From: a virus | Strand: one strand, 5' to 3' | DNA length: 22,617 bases | Virus record (IMG/VR): IMGVR_UViG_3300025282_002210 | Span: 1-22,617 of that record | Shown: one piece after another, positions 14,031 to 21,323 of the stretch | How the letters are laid out: each line of letters opens with the position of its first letter | How positions within the stretch are numbered: the first letter of the stretch is position 1 | Notes under the pieces: generated by a model | Seen by the model: the letters and a program-made list of their open reading frames with translations, nothing else | Database searches by the model: none | Told to the model about the DNA's origin: nothing | Program-made: the position numbers and the translations under genes

Positions 14031-14468
14031 ATGGCAATAACATCAGCAATTTGTAACAGTTTCAAACAAGAAATTTTAGAGGCGGAACATAATTTTACTG
14101 CACCTCCTACTGGAAATACTTTTAATCTGGCACTATACGACAGTGATGCAACTTTAAATAAATCTACAACCGTTTATACAACTTCAGAAGAATTAGCAGA
14201 TTCAGGAGGCTATACGGCAAAAGGAAACGCTTTAACGAGTGTAACTCCTGTGTTGGATAGTGATACAGCGATTTGCGATTTTGCAAATACGAGCTGGACT
14301 TCAGCTTCCTTTACTGCACGGGGTTGTTTAATTTTTAATGATTCACATTCAAGCGACGCTGCAGTTTGTTCCATTGATTTTGGTGGAGACAAGACCGTTA
14401 CAAGTGGAACTTTCACAGTAGAGTTTCCAGCAGCGGCAGCATCAACAGCGATCATCCAGATAGCGTAA
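14031..14468 (+). CDS. Conserved virion protein, 145 aa
   Basis: One hundred and forty-five residues starting MAITSAICNSFKQEILEAEHNF, followed by LALYDSDATLNKSTTVYTTSEEL and GGYTAKGNALT. This sequence type is common in structural clusters of marine and cyanobacterial phages, usually without an assigned name. It is beta-rich with a short N-terminal helix. AAGGA precedes the ATG. The next gene's ribosome site begins at its stop codon. A tail or collar component is most likely by position between adaptors and fibres. Confidence 0.65.
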   Translation: MAITSAICNSFKQEILEAEHNFTAPPTGNTFNLALYDSDATLNKSTTVYTTSEELADSGGYTAKGNALTSVTPVLDSDTAICDFANTSWTSASFTARGCLIFNDSHSSDAAVCSIDFGGDKTVTSGTFTVEFPAAAASTAIIQIA

Positions 14469-14482
14469 GGAGTTCTTCCTTA
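14466..14482 (+). promoter_or_regulatory. Start-site hairpin sequestering ribosome site
   Basis: TAAGGA (14466-14471) and TCCTTA (14477-14482) are perfect arms around a GTTCT loop. The left arm holds most of the AAGGAG ribosome site and the right arm includes the A of the ATG at 14482. The stem is short and AU-rich, so it would at most dampen or time translation of the repeat protein that follows. Confidence 0.4.
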
Positions 14483-15270
14483 TGGCTAATACTTGGAATC
14501 AAGCCTTAACAACCTGGGGTCAGAATGCTTGGGGAGAACAAGCTGACGTCACTCTTACATTAACCGGTTTATCAGCAACTACAACATTAGGAACTGTTGA
14601 CGCGTATGTTCAACCTGGTTGGGGTACTCTTGAATGGGGTTACAATGGTTGGGGATCGGTTGACGAAGCAATCGTTAGACCTAGTGGAGTTTCTGCAACT
14701 ACAACTGTAGGATCATTAAATATAGAGCTTGGAGTTCCTTTAACAGGAGTCTCGGCGACAACTGATGTAGGAGCACCTACTATTGTTGGAGATGTTACTT
14801 TTGCATTAACAGGTGTTTCAGCAACTACTGCCGATGGTTCATTAAATATAGAAATTGGAGTTCCTTTAACTGGAGTTTCAGCAACTACTGCCGATGGCAC
14901 TCCCACTATAAGATCTTATAACACAACAACCTTAACTGGAGTTTCAGCAGAAACGGATCTAGGAGCTCTTCATGTTACTTCTAATCCTACCGTTCAACCG
15001 GTTGGAGTTTCAGCAACAACTTCGATAGGTTCAGTGGTTACCATTATTGGAGTTCCATTAACAGGAGTTGCAGCTACGTCAAGCGTAGGAAGTCTTACGA
15101 TTTCGACCTATACGAATGTAGAATTAACTGGCCAGTCCGCAACTATTGGTCTAGGAACTTTAGGGATTCAACATTTTCAAGATGTTGACACAGGGTCAAA
15201 TACATCGTATTCTAATGTTGCAACTGGATCAAATACAACGTATACAGACGTAGATACGGAAGCAGCTTAG
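14482..15270 (+). CDS. Nine-repeat beta protein, probable tail fibre-associated
   Basis: The 262-residue protein begins with a tryptophan-rich head (WNQALTTWGQNAWGEQ and GWGTLEWGYNGWGS). From about residue 24 to 230 it carries nine copies of a 20-25-residue unit with consensus LTGVSATTxxGxxxI. Copies 2-5 are nearly identical and their DNA is too, so recent tandem duplication is likely. The end has two short repeats, GSNTSYSNVA and GSNTTYTDVD. No membrane segment or enzyme motif. Such units suggest a beta-solenoid or string of beta hairpins forming a fibre shaft; the actual fold is not known to me. It precedes the tail fibre genes, 13 bases after the previous stop. Confidence 0.65.
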   Translation: MANTWNQALTTWGQNAWGEQADVTLTLTGLSATTTLGTVDAYVQPGWGTLEWGYNGWGSVDEAIVRPSGVSATTTVGSLNIELGVPLTGVSATTDVGAPTIVGDVTFALTGVSATTADGSLNIEIGVPLTGVSATTADGTPTIRSYNTTTLTGVSAETDLGALHVTSNPTVQPVGVSATTSIGSVVTIIGVPLTGVAATSSVGSLTISTYTNVELTGQSATIGLGTLGIQHFQDVDTGSNTSYSNVATGSNTTYTDVDTEAA

Positions 15271-15279
15271 GAGAAAAAC

Positions 15280-16287
15280 ATGCCTTCAACATACACAGAT
15301 TTAGGAATTCAAAAAATGGCTACCGGTGAAAAAGCCGGTACATGGGGTACATTAACTAATACCAACTGGGATATTATTGAACAGATTGCAGGAGGCTATG
15401 TAACACAAGCTTTAACTGATAATGGAACTGTCACTTTAACAAAAAATGATGGAACTACAGGGGCTGTATTAGCGACTCGTGTTATTAAATTAACAGGAAC
15501 GTTATCTGTTGGAAATGCTATTGTAACGGTACCAGACAGTATTGAAAACTGGTGGCTTGTTAATAATGCGGAAGGCGGAAGTACCTATACCGTTACCTTT
15601 AAAACAGTTTCAGGCACAGGAATTACTTGGGCTGCAGGTGTTACAGGAACAAAATTACTTTATACCGATGGAACAAATGTTTTAGATGCGAGTGCTGATT
15701 TTGGATCAGTAGCAGGATCTACAACAGAAGTTCAATATAATAATGCAGGAGCTTTCGGGGGGGATGCGAATCTAACTTGGGTTGCTGCAGATGGTTTAAA
15801 TATCGGATCACAGAAAGAATTAAGATTACAAGACACTTCAGGAGGACAGTACTTTGGAATGAAAGCATCAGGTACAACGACATCTTATACAATAACGTTG
15901 CCGGCGGCCGTTGCTACTGCTAATGATCAAATTTTAACATCAACAACAGGTGGTGTTTTATCATGGGTGGATAACTCAGGTGGAACATCATGGCAAGCAG
16001 TAGAAACAGGAGCAACTATGACTGCTGTTGCTGGAGAAGGATATTTTATTGATACAACTTCAAATGCTTGTAATGTAACCTTACCCGCAGGAACGCTGGG
16101 CGATGAAGTTACTCTAGTAGATTATGCAGGAACATTTGATTCAAATGCTTTAACAGTCACTCCAGATAGTGGAGAAAAAATTCAAGGCGGTTCAGCCGAT
16201 GCTACATTAACATCTAGTGTTGAACGTTCAGCTTTTACCCTAGCTTATTCAGGAGCGGCACAAGGTTGGCTATTAAAGGATAAATAA
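15280..16287 (+). CDS. Tail fibre protein
   Basis: The 335-residue product starts MPSTYTDLGIQKMATGEKAG then TWGTLTNTNWDIIEQ, an N-terminal module found on many marine phage tail fibres, where it presumably anchors the fibre to the tail. The middle is beta-rich with GSVAGSTTEVQYNNAGAFGG, TSYTITLPAA and LTSTTGGVLSWVD segments that are typical of collagen-free phage fibres. The C-terminal 100 residues (VAGEGYFIDTTSNACNVTLP; GDEVTLVDYAG; LTVTPDSGEKIQGG) resemble fibre end domains known from other phages. AGGAG precedes the ATG. Confidence in a fibre role is good; receptor unknown. Confidence 0.8.
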   Translation: MPSTYTDLGIQKMATGEKAGTWGTLTNTNWDIIEQIAGGYVTQALTDNGTVTLTKNDGTTGAVLATRVIKLTGTLSVGNAIVTVPDSIENWWLVNNAEGGSTYTVTFKTVSGTGITWAAGVTGTKLLYTDGTNVLDASADFGSVAGSTTEVQYNNAGAFGGDANLTWVAADGLNIGSQKELRLQDTSGGQYFGMKASGTTTSYTITLPAAVATANDQILTSTTGGVLSWVDNSGGTSWQAVETGATMTAVAGEGYFIDTTSNACNVTLPAGTLGDEVTLVDYAGTFDSNALTVTPDSGEKIQGGSADATLTSSVERSAFTLAYSGAAQGWLLKDK

Positions 16288-16290
16288 TAC

Positions 16291-17286
16291 ATGGCTACTT
16301 ATAAAGGTATACAGGGTTATTCAGTTCAAAGTTTAGCATCTGATCCTCCCGCTGAACAATCAGTGGGACAACTTTGGTATAATTCTGCTAGTAATGTTTG
16401 GAAATTAGCCACTCAAGGTACAGCAGCGTGGGCTTCGGCGCCGGCCAGAGTAACTGGCACAAATTCAGGAGCTGGTTGCGGTACTCAAAGTGCCATGGTT
16501 ACTTTTGGAGGTAATGCTGCCCCGAGTTATAGCACTTCAGGAATTACGCAAACCTATAATGGTACTTCCTGGTCTGTTTCGCCAGTCACTATAACCGCAC
16601 GTTATTTAATGGCTGGATTTGGAACATCGACTGCAGCAATATGTGCAGGAGGTGCGGCTCCAACAACAGGAGCGACTGAAGAATTTGATGGATCTAGCTG
16701 GACGGCAGTTAATGCTTTAAATAATTTATGTTCTCATACAGCGGGATGTGGAACAAGTACGGCTGGAATAAAAACTGGAGGAGATACTCCTCCCAAAAGC
16801 CCAAACCTCAGCGGAAATTCAGAAAAATGGAATGGAACATCTTGGACAGAAGTCACTGGCTTCACTAGTGGCAGAACAAATATGGCAACAGGAGGTACTC
16901 AAGATTCATGTTTAGTTATGGGAGGTACTCAAGTTCCTGCTCATTTGGGTTTTGTTGAGGAATATAATGGAACGTCTTGGTCAGAAAAAGCCGATCTTCT
17001 TACGGACCGTTCTCACGTTGGATGTTCTGCTAACGGGACAGTTACCTCTATGATTCTTATTGCAGGATCACTACAACCTCCTGCAGCTGCCCAAGCTCTA
17101 ACTGAATCATGGAATGGAACTTCGTGGACAGAGGTAGCTGATTTAGCAAGCGCTAATAATTATAATGTAGGTGGAGGAACTTCAACTGCAGCTATTAATG
17201 TGGCGGGAGCTCCGAACCCTGTTAATACTGTAGTAGAAGAATACAATGACCCATTTTATTCAATCAAAACGGTGACAACAAGTTAA
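16291..17286 (+). CDS. Kelch-like beta-propeller tail adhesin, copy 1
   Basis: The 331-residue protein has an N-terminal module of about 40 residues (MATYKGIQGYSVQSLASDP ... GQLWYNSAS) followed by six repeats of 43-50 residues of the form GxGTxxAxxxGG ... EEYNGTSWTE (about residues 55-331). The di-glycine, tyrosine-asparagine and tryptophan positions are those of Kelch-like blades; six blades would make a propeller. The last blade lacks its W-strand, while a W-strand (AAWASAPARV) precedes the first, consistent with ring closure by the N-terminus. It probably sits at a fibre tip and binds a host surface glycan or protein. No ribosome site is obvious; the gene follows the fibre stop by three bases, so coupling is likely. 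Confidence 0.75.
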   Translation: MATYKGIQGYSVQSLASDPPAEQSVGQLWYNSASNVWKLATQGTAAWASAPARVTGTNSGAGCGTQSAMVTFGGNAAPSYSTSGITQTYNGTSWSVSPVTITARYLMAGFGTSTAAICAGGAAPTTGATEEFDGSSWTAVNALNNLCSHTAGCGTSTAGIKTGGDTPPKSPNLSGNSEKWNGTSWTEVTGFTSGRTNMATGGTQDSCLVMGGTQVPAHLGFVEEYNGTSWSEKADLLTDRSHVGCSANGTVTSMILIAGSLQPPAAAQALTESWNGTSWTEVADLASANNYNVGGGTSTAAINVAGAPNPVNTVVEEYNDPFYSIKTVTTS

Positions 17287-17318
17287 AAATGAATTATAAA
17301 AAATAAAAGGAGGAAACT

Positions 17319-17603
17319 ATGGCAAACTTATATTGTACAGCGACTAACACAGGGAAAGGGTTCTTTACGCATCAAGATCGTAATGACTTTTATCTGTCTG
17401 GTCATGCTGGCGATGTCTGGGTTGTAGGGGATAATAGTAAAGGGTCTGCTTGGATTAGCCGAGTCAATGGTACTTCTAAAACAAAAGTAGAAGCACAAGC
17501 TATTGTTGATGCGCAGATTGCAACAGATGAAGCAGTATGGAATGCACTACCGGCAGGGCGGAAAGAATTTAATCCACCACCTAGTCCAGATCCATTACCT
17601 TAG
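17319..17603 (+). CDS. Small protein between adhesin paralogues, 94 aa
   Basis: Ninety-four residues with its own strong AAGGAGG site, placed between the two Kelch-like paralogues. It has a compact beta-rich first half (FYLSGHAGDVWVVGDNSKG), a helical segment (KVEAQAIVDAQIATDEAVWN) and a proline-rich end (PPPSPDPLP). No domain recognised; similar short proteins occur beside tail fibres in marine phages, as far as I recall. Fibre chaperone or small tail component are both possible. Confidence 0.6.
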   Translation: MANLYCTATNTGKGFFTHQDRNDFYLSGHAGDVWVVGDNSKGSAWISRVNGTSKTKVEAQAIVDAQIATDEAVWNALPAGRKEFNPPPSPDPLP

Positions 17604-17612
17604 GAATTAACT

Positions 17613-18638
17613 ATGGCTACTTACACAGGCATTAAAGGTTTTAAAGTTCAGAGCCTAGCTTCTGATCCTACTACTGATATAGAAGGACAAATTTGGTATA
17701 ATACAGCTAGCAGTGCTTTAAAATATACTGGCCCTGGAACAGGCGCTTGGACTACCGGAGGAAATATGGCAACTACTCGTATAACAACCGCAGCAGGTGG
17801 AACTCAATCTGCATCTTTTGCCGGTGGCGGCGGAAACCATACGGGTGGTACTGCCACTGAAGAATATGATGGAAGTACTTGGGGCTCCGGAGGAGCAATG
17901 CCTACAGCACTTTCTGCTGCTGGTGGAGCAGGAACAATAGCAGCAGGTTTAAGTTTTGGAGGGTATGCTCCTACTCCAGTACCTAGTCCAAACACGAATC
18001 TATGTTTTGAATATGATGGATCAACCTGGACTGCAGGTGGATCTCTAAACACGGAACGGGCTGCTGGAGCAGGTTTTGGAACTCAAACGGCGGCGATGTA
18101 TTCTGGAGGTCAAGGAGATGCAGTACCAACACCCGCGCCAACTTCTAATGAAGAATATAATGGAGTAGGTTGGACTATTACAGGTATTATGAATCAAGCC
18201 GCACAACTAGGTGCAGCTTGTGGAACAACCACAGCAGGACTTTATGCTGGATATTCTCCAGCGACTCCGACTCAAACTTGTACCTGGAATGGAACATCCT
18301 GGACTCAAGTTTCCCCGGGAGCTTTTTCAGTTGATATGTATAACGTAAATATGTTTGGAACAACATCTTCTGCACTTAGATGTAGTGGATTGCCTCCAGG
18401 TACTGATACAGCTCCCAACCTGAAATCAGTCGACGAGTGGGACGGTTCAACTTGGACTGCAACGACATCTAAGACTTATGGAGGGGCGGCAGGAAATGGA
18501 ACAGGAACTACAACGTTAGGACTATCTTTTGGAGGATATAATCCTCTTAACAACCCTCCTTCTTATTATACAGATGCAAATAAAACAGAAGAATGGGCTA
18601 AACCAGTCTTTGCAACTAAAACGGTAACGGTGAGCTAA
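17613..18638 (+). CDS. Kelch-like beta-propeller tail adhesin, copy 2
   Basis: This 341-residue protein is a paralogue of the product of the gene at 16291: the N-terminal module is almost the same (MATYTGIKGFKVQSLASDP, GQIWYNTAS) and six blades with GxGTxTAxxxGG ... EEYDGSTWT follow. Outside those motifs the blades differ strongly from copy 1, and the loops carry proline-rich inserts (PTPVPSPNTN, PTPAPTS). Both copies end in a short KTVT(T/V)S tail. Conserved attachment module plus diverged propeller suggests two receptor-binding specificities on one particle or a pool for switching. AGGA before the ATG. It ends on the start of the next ORF (TAATG). Confidence 0.75.
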   Translation: MATYTGIKGFKVQSLASDPTTDIEGQIWYNTASSALKYTGPGTGAWTTGGNMATTRITTAAGGTQSASFAGGGGNHTGGTATEEYDGSTWGSGGAMPTALSAAGGAGTIAAGLSFGGYAPTPVPSPNTNLCFEYDGSTWTAGGSLNTERAAGAGFGTQTAAMYSGGQGDAVPTPAPTSNEEYNGVGWTITGIMNQAAQLGAACGTTTAGLYAGYSPATPTQTCTWNGTSWTQVSPGAFSVDMYNVNMFGTTSSALRCSGLPPGTDTAPNLKSVDEWDGSTWTATTSKTYGGAAGNGTGTTTLGLSFGGYNPLNNPPSYYTDANKTEEWAKPVFATKTVTVS

Positions 18639-18790
18639 TGGCAACTTATATAGCAGTAAAAGGAATTACAATACAAGTAATTGCAGGGGATCCAGCAAAT
18701 CCTGCAGAAGGACAGGTTTGGTTCAATAGTACAAGCGGAACTTTAAAGGGATATAACGGTACATCAAACGTAACCTTTACAGCTTCATAA
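18638..18790 (+). CDS. Orphan adhesin N-terminal module, 50 aa
   Basis: A 50-residue ORF starts on the stop of the second adhesin (TAATG) and encodes MATYIAVKGITIQVIAGDP ... GQVWFNSTSGTLKGYNGTS, ending in NVTFTAS. It aligns along its whole length with the N-terminal modules of the two Kelch-like paralogues, but stops before any propeller blade. It is either a natural stand-alone anchor protein or the remains of a third adhesin whose propeller was lost. A clean stop and overlap-start argue that it is translated. The -35 box of the next promoter lies in its last codons. Confidence 0.65.
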   Translation: MATYIAVKGITIQVIAGDPANPAEGQVWFNSTSGTLKGYNGTSNVTFTAS

Positions 18791-18804
18791 AATTAATATA
18801 TAAT
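18776..18804 (+). promoter_or_regulatory. Near-consensus sigma70 promoter for the oxygenase operon
   Basis: TTTACA (18776-18781, five of six) and TATAAT (18799-18804, six of six) with a 17-base spacer form the best promoter-like sequence in the window. It overlaps the end of the orphan-module gene and lies just before the ATG at 18814. A start seven bases after the -10 box (about 18811) would leave only about three leader bases, so the first gene might be translated from a leaderless message. Confidence 0.55.
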
Positions 18805-18813
18805 AGAGAAAGA

Positions 18814-19482
18814 ATGAATAAAGGAAAACGTAATATTCAACCGCACGCTGATAAGGAAGTCAAACACCTTATGGTTTTATTGGATAAGTCTCAGGCATCC
18901 GAATTTAAAAAGATGGTTCCAGAGCTTCAGGATACTTGGGTCAAGAAACAAATGTTTAGAACAGAAACTGAAATGCGTTTCTCAGTTTTATCGGATAATA
19001 AATATGGAACCAATGCTGCTAAGTATTGGCAATCAGTTCGTGAACAAAATACCCATTTTGAAAACTTGATGGGTCTTTCATTTGAATATCGAAAGAACGA
19101 TGTTGAGATTGAAAAGATTCAAAGGGACATTAAAAAAGAAAAAGACCCTTTAGAAAAAGAACTGGAACAAATTAAATTAGAAGAAAAACTTTATGCCCGA
19201 GCAAATATGGAACTTGTAGCTAAAGCAAGAATGAAAGAGATTTCAACCTGGTCTAAACTCAAAAAAGAATTTCACGATGGCAAGTTTGATGATCGAGATG
19301 TGAACACGCATCAAGCGGAATCGTACATGCATCAACTCGAACAGAAGAAATTAACTTTAACGCAGGGTACTTCACAGCCTGAAGTGTTTAATGTCCTAGG
19401 TCAATTGGAAACTTTAAAAAGAGTTAGAAAATCAGGAGAACTTCTACCTAAAGGCAAGAACAAAAAACAAATAAAGAAATAA
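18814..19482 (+). CDS. Coiled-coil protein, 222 aa, unknown
   Basis: A 222-residue charged, mostly helical protein. A central motif (DTWVKKQMFRTETEMRFSVL; KYWQSVREQNTHFENLMGLSF) recurs in similar genes of marine podoviruses, as I recall, without known function. Residues about 94-150 have K/E/L heptads typical of a coiled coil, and the end is lysine-rich (KGKNKKQIKK). It is the first gene after the strong promoter and is separated by one base from the first oxygenase, so it is expressed with the oxygenases. It could be a regulator, adaptor or DNA-binding partner of the operon, but the sequence shows no DNA-binding motif. The start lacks a strong ribosome site (GAGAAAG at best). Confidence 0.65.
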   Translation: MNKGKRNIQPHADKEVKHLMVLLDKSQASEFKKMVPELQDTWVKKQMFRTETEMRFSVLSDNKYGTNAAKYWQSVREQNTHFENLMGLSFEYRKNDVEIEKIQRDIKKEKDPLEKELEQIKLEEKLYARANMELVAKARMKEISTWSKLKKEFHDGKFDDRDVNTHQAESYMHQLEQKKLTLTQGTSQPEVFNVLGQLETLKRVRKSGELLPKGKNKKQIKK

Positions 19483-19483
19483 A

Positions 19484-20146
19484 ATGCAATTCGAGATGCA
19501 ATTTGAGTCTGTATTTTTAGGACAATCGGTTATAAAATATCAGGTTCCTCTTGAAATTTTTGTTGGACTCAACGAAATTTACGAACATAATAAAAAACAT
19601 CTACCCAACGCCAATAAACAACTCGCTGGAAAGATTCCCGATGAAGCTTCTCTTTTTTATTCTGGGCCTCCTAACAATAAAATGCGGTCGCATAGTTATA
19701 TATCAGAAGATATTTTGAAATGGTTCTATTCTATTTTTGATCATTATTTAGAATGGAATAAGATTCAAGAATATAAAATGGACATTAACTCCATCTGGGT
19801 CAATGAAATGAAAGCAGGAGACTATAATCCAGTTCACATTCATCAAGGAAAACTCTTCACTGGACTTTCTTCCGTAATGATTCTTAAACTTCCCAAGGAT
19901 ATGGGACCTGAACTCGCTCGTCCTGATCAACCGATGAACGGGCAACTGCAAATATTAGGAAATGTTAGTGGTCAGTTTGTGACTTCTGATTATTCACCTA
20001 AAATGAAGATTGGAGATTTTTATATCTTTCCCTATGATATGAGACATGTCGTTTATCCCATGACGAATAAAAAAGCAAAAAGAAGAACACTGGTTTGTAA
20101 TGTTGATGTCGCATATCACCCTGTTAAATCAAGGACGGCTCAATGA
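19484..20146 (+). CDS. 2OG-Fe(II) oxygenase, HxH type (oxygenase 1)
   Basis: A 220-residue protein with the features of a double-stranded beta-helix 2-oxoglutarate/Fe(II) dioxygenase of the 2OG-FeII_Oxy_5 type: MKAGDYNPVHIHQGKLF with H118 and H120 as the proximal pair, a GDFYIFPYDMRHVVYP strand with distal H188, and R200/R201 before TLVCNVD as candidates to bind the co-substrate carboxylate. The proximal motif reads HxH instead of the common HxD. The start is ambiguous: a 12-base duplication (19484-19507) gives two in-frame ATGs, MQFEMQFE. The substrate is unknown; such enzymes hydroxylate proteins, nucleic acids or small molecules. It is coupled to the following oxygenase by ATGA overlap. 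Confidence 0.72.
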   Translation: MQFEMQFESVFLGQSVIKYQVPLEIFVGLNEIYEHNKKHLPNANKQLAGKIPDEASLFYSGPPNNKMRSHSYISEDILKWFYSIFDHYLEWNKIQEYKMDINSIWVNEMKAGDYNPVHIHQGKLFTGLSSVMILKLPKDMGPELARPDQPMNGQLQILGNVSGQFVTSDYSPKMKIGDFYIFPYDMRHVVYPMTNKKAKRRTLVCNVDVAYHPVKSRTAQ

Positions 20147-20724
20147 TAACAGAACCTAAATGGAAATCTTTACTGGCCAATACTATTGGTCCTTTGTTCA
20201 CTCCTCAACAGTGTCAGGACATTATTGATATGGGTCATCAGCAAAAAGCAGAAAACGCTAAAGTAGGAACTTCTAAAAAAGAAGGTGCTTATGATACCAA
20301 AAAACGAATCACGACCATCAGTTGGATTCCTTTTACAGCACTACCCGATATGTATAAAATGATTGAACGCAGTATGCTTCAAGCCAACGGAAATCATTTT
20401 GGTTATGAGGGCATGCAACTTACCGAGCCAGCTCAATTTACCGAATATCCTAAAGGAGGGTTTTATGATTGGCATATGGATGCTGATGTCAGCGGTCAGT
20501 ATGAACCTCCCGTTAGAAAAATATCAATGACAATTTTACTTTCTCCTGCGAATGAATTTGAAGGAGGGGATCTAGAATTTATGACTCACGGTAATAAACC
20601 TCCTCAGCTCTTACAGGGACAAGCCATTTTCTTTTGTAGTATGATTCGTCACCGGGTGGCTAAAGTTAAGAAAGGTGTCCGACGCTCTTTAGTAATGTGG
20701 TTCGGAGGCCCTCCGTTTAAATGA
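20143..20724 (+). CDS. 2OG-Fe(II) oxygenase, PKHD/prolyl-hydroxylase-like (oxygenase 2)
   Basis: The 193-residue product has a clear prolyl-4-hydroxylase-like core. FYDWHMDAD gives the HxD pair H111 and D113; RKISMTILLSPANEFEGGDLEF (about residues 125-146) is the typical strand-turn after it; GQAIFFCSMIRHRVAKVKKGVRRSL gives distal H170 and the 2OG-binding R180. This is the layout of PKHD-type hydroxylases (YbiX/PiuC-like), whose Fe(II) and 2-oxoglutarate use is established for the family. The ATG overlaps the preceding stop (ATGA) and its own stop overlaps the next ATG. The target is unknown; protein hydroxylation or modification of a nucleobase or sugar are both possible. Confidence 0.86.
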   Translation: MITEPKWKSLLANTIGPLFTPQQCQDIIDMGHQQKAENAKVGTSKKEGAYDTKKRITTISWIPFTALPDMYKMIERSMLQANGNHFGYEGMQLTEPAQFTEYPKGGFYDWHMDADVSGQYEPPVRKISMTILLSPANEFEGGDLEFMTHGNKPPQLLQGQAIFFCSMIRHRVAKVKKGVRRSLVMWFGGPPFK

Positions 20725-21323
20725 ACCGAGAAATTTTATTTCCGACTCCTGTCTATATGAAGATGGTGAAGGATCCTCAAAAATTAAATAAATATTTATT
20801 CCCCCTGATTAAAGCCTGGAGTAAAAAAGATAAGGGTGAAACCAAAACAAATGCGGGAGGAGGTTGGCACAGTCCCACCGATATGAATTTTAAAGACGAG
20901 TATAAACCCTTGACTGATGAACTCTTTAGTATGCAAGATGAAATTTTTAAAGATTATGGTATGGAACCTAAACCAGGACTCGGTAATATGTGGGCGAACA
21001 TTAATTATCCAGGTGCTTATAACAAACAACACATTCATCCTAATTCTCAATGGTCGGGTGTTTATTATGTAAAAGTCCCTAAAAATTCAGGAAATTTATT
21101 TGTAGAAGATCCAAGACCTGGACCTAATATTATACTTCCTCGAAGAGTTAAAGGAATACCCAGGGCCTTATGGCGCGTGGTGATCTATCCAGCAATCGCA
21201 GGACAAATGATTATGTTTCCCGCATGGCTCCCTCATGGTGTAGAAATAAATGAATCCAAAGAAAAAGGAGAAAAAAGCTGGCGCGTGTCGGTTTCTTTTA
21301 ATTTTATTCAGGTGGATAAATGA
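20721..21323 (+). CDS. 2OG-Fe(II) oxygenase, HxH type, TIGR02466-like (oxygenase 3)
   Basis: Two hundred residues. The start EILFPTPVY, the GGGWHSPTDM segment (about 46-55), then NKQHIHPNSQWSGVYYVKVP with H104 and H106, and FPAWLPHGVEIN with H172 followed by WRVSVSFNF with R188, reproduce the arrangement of the putative 2OG-FeII_Oxy_5 / TIGR02466 family. Like oxygenase 1 it has an HxH proximal pair. Sequence beyond the motifs differs strongly from oxygenase 1, so they are not recent duplicates. ATGA overlaps couple it on both sides. The family is common in marine phages and bacteria, but substrates are not established to my knowledge. Confidence 0.82.
   Translation: MNREILFPTPVYMKMVKDPQKLNKYLFPLIKAWSKKDKGETKTNAGGGWHSPTDMNFKDEYKPLTDELFSMQDEIFKDYGMEPKPGLGNMWANINYPGAYNKQHIHPNSQWSGVYYVKVPKNSGNLFVEDPRPGPNIILPRRVKGIPRALWRVVIYPAIAGQMIMFPAWLPHGVEINESKEKGEKSWRVSVSFNFIQVDK

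Noticed and set aside
14640-14906. Reverse-strand ORF of 88 codons with regular repeats
   Set aside because: It is the mirror image of the LTGVSATT DNA repeats on the + strand; no ribosome site and not independent of the real gene.
14482-15270. CRISPR-like array
   Set aside because: The repeats have one coding frame with 60-75 base units, no constant repeat with unique spacers, and code for a protein; not CRISPR.
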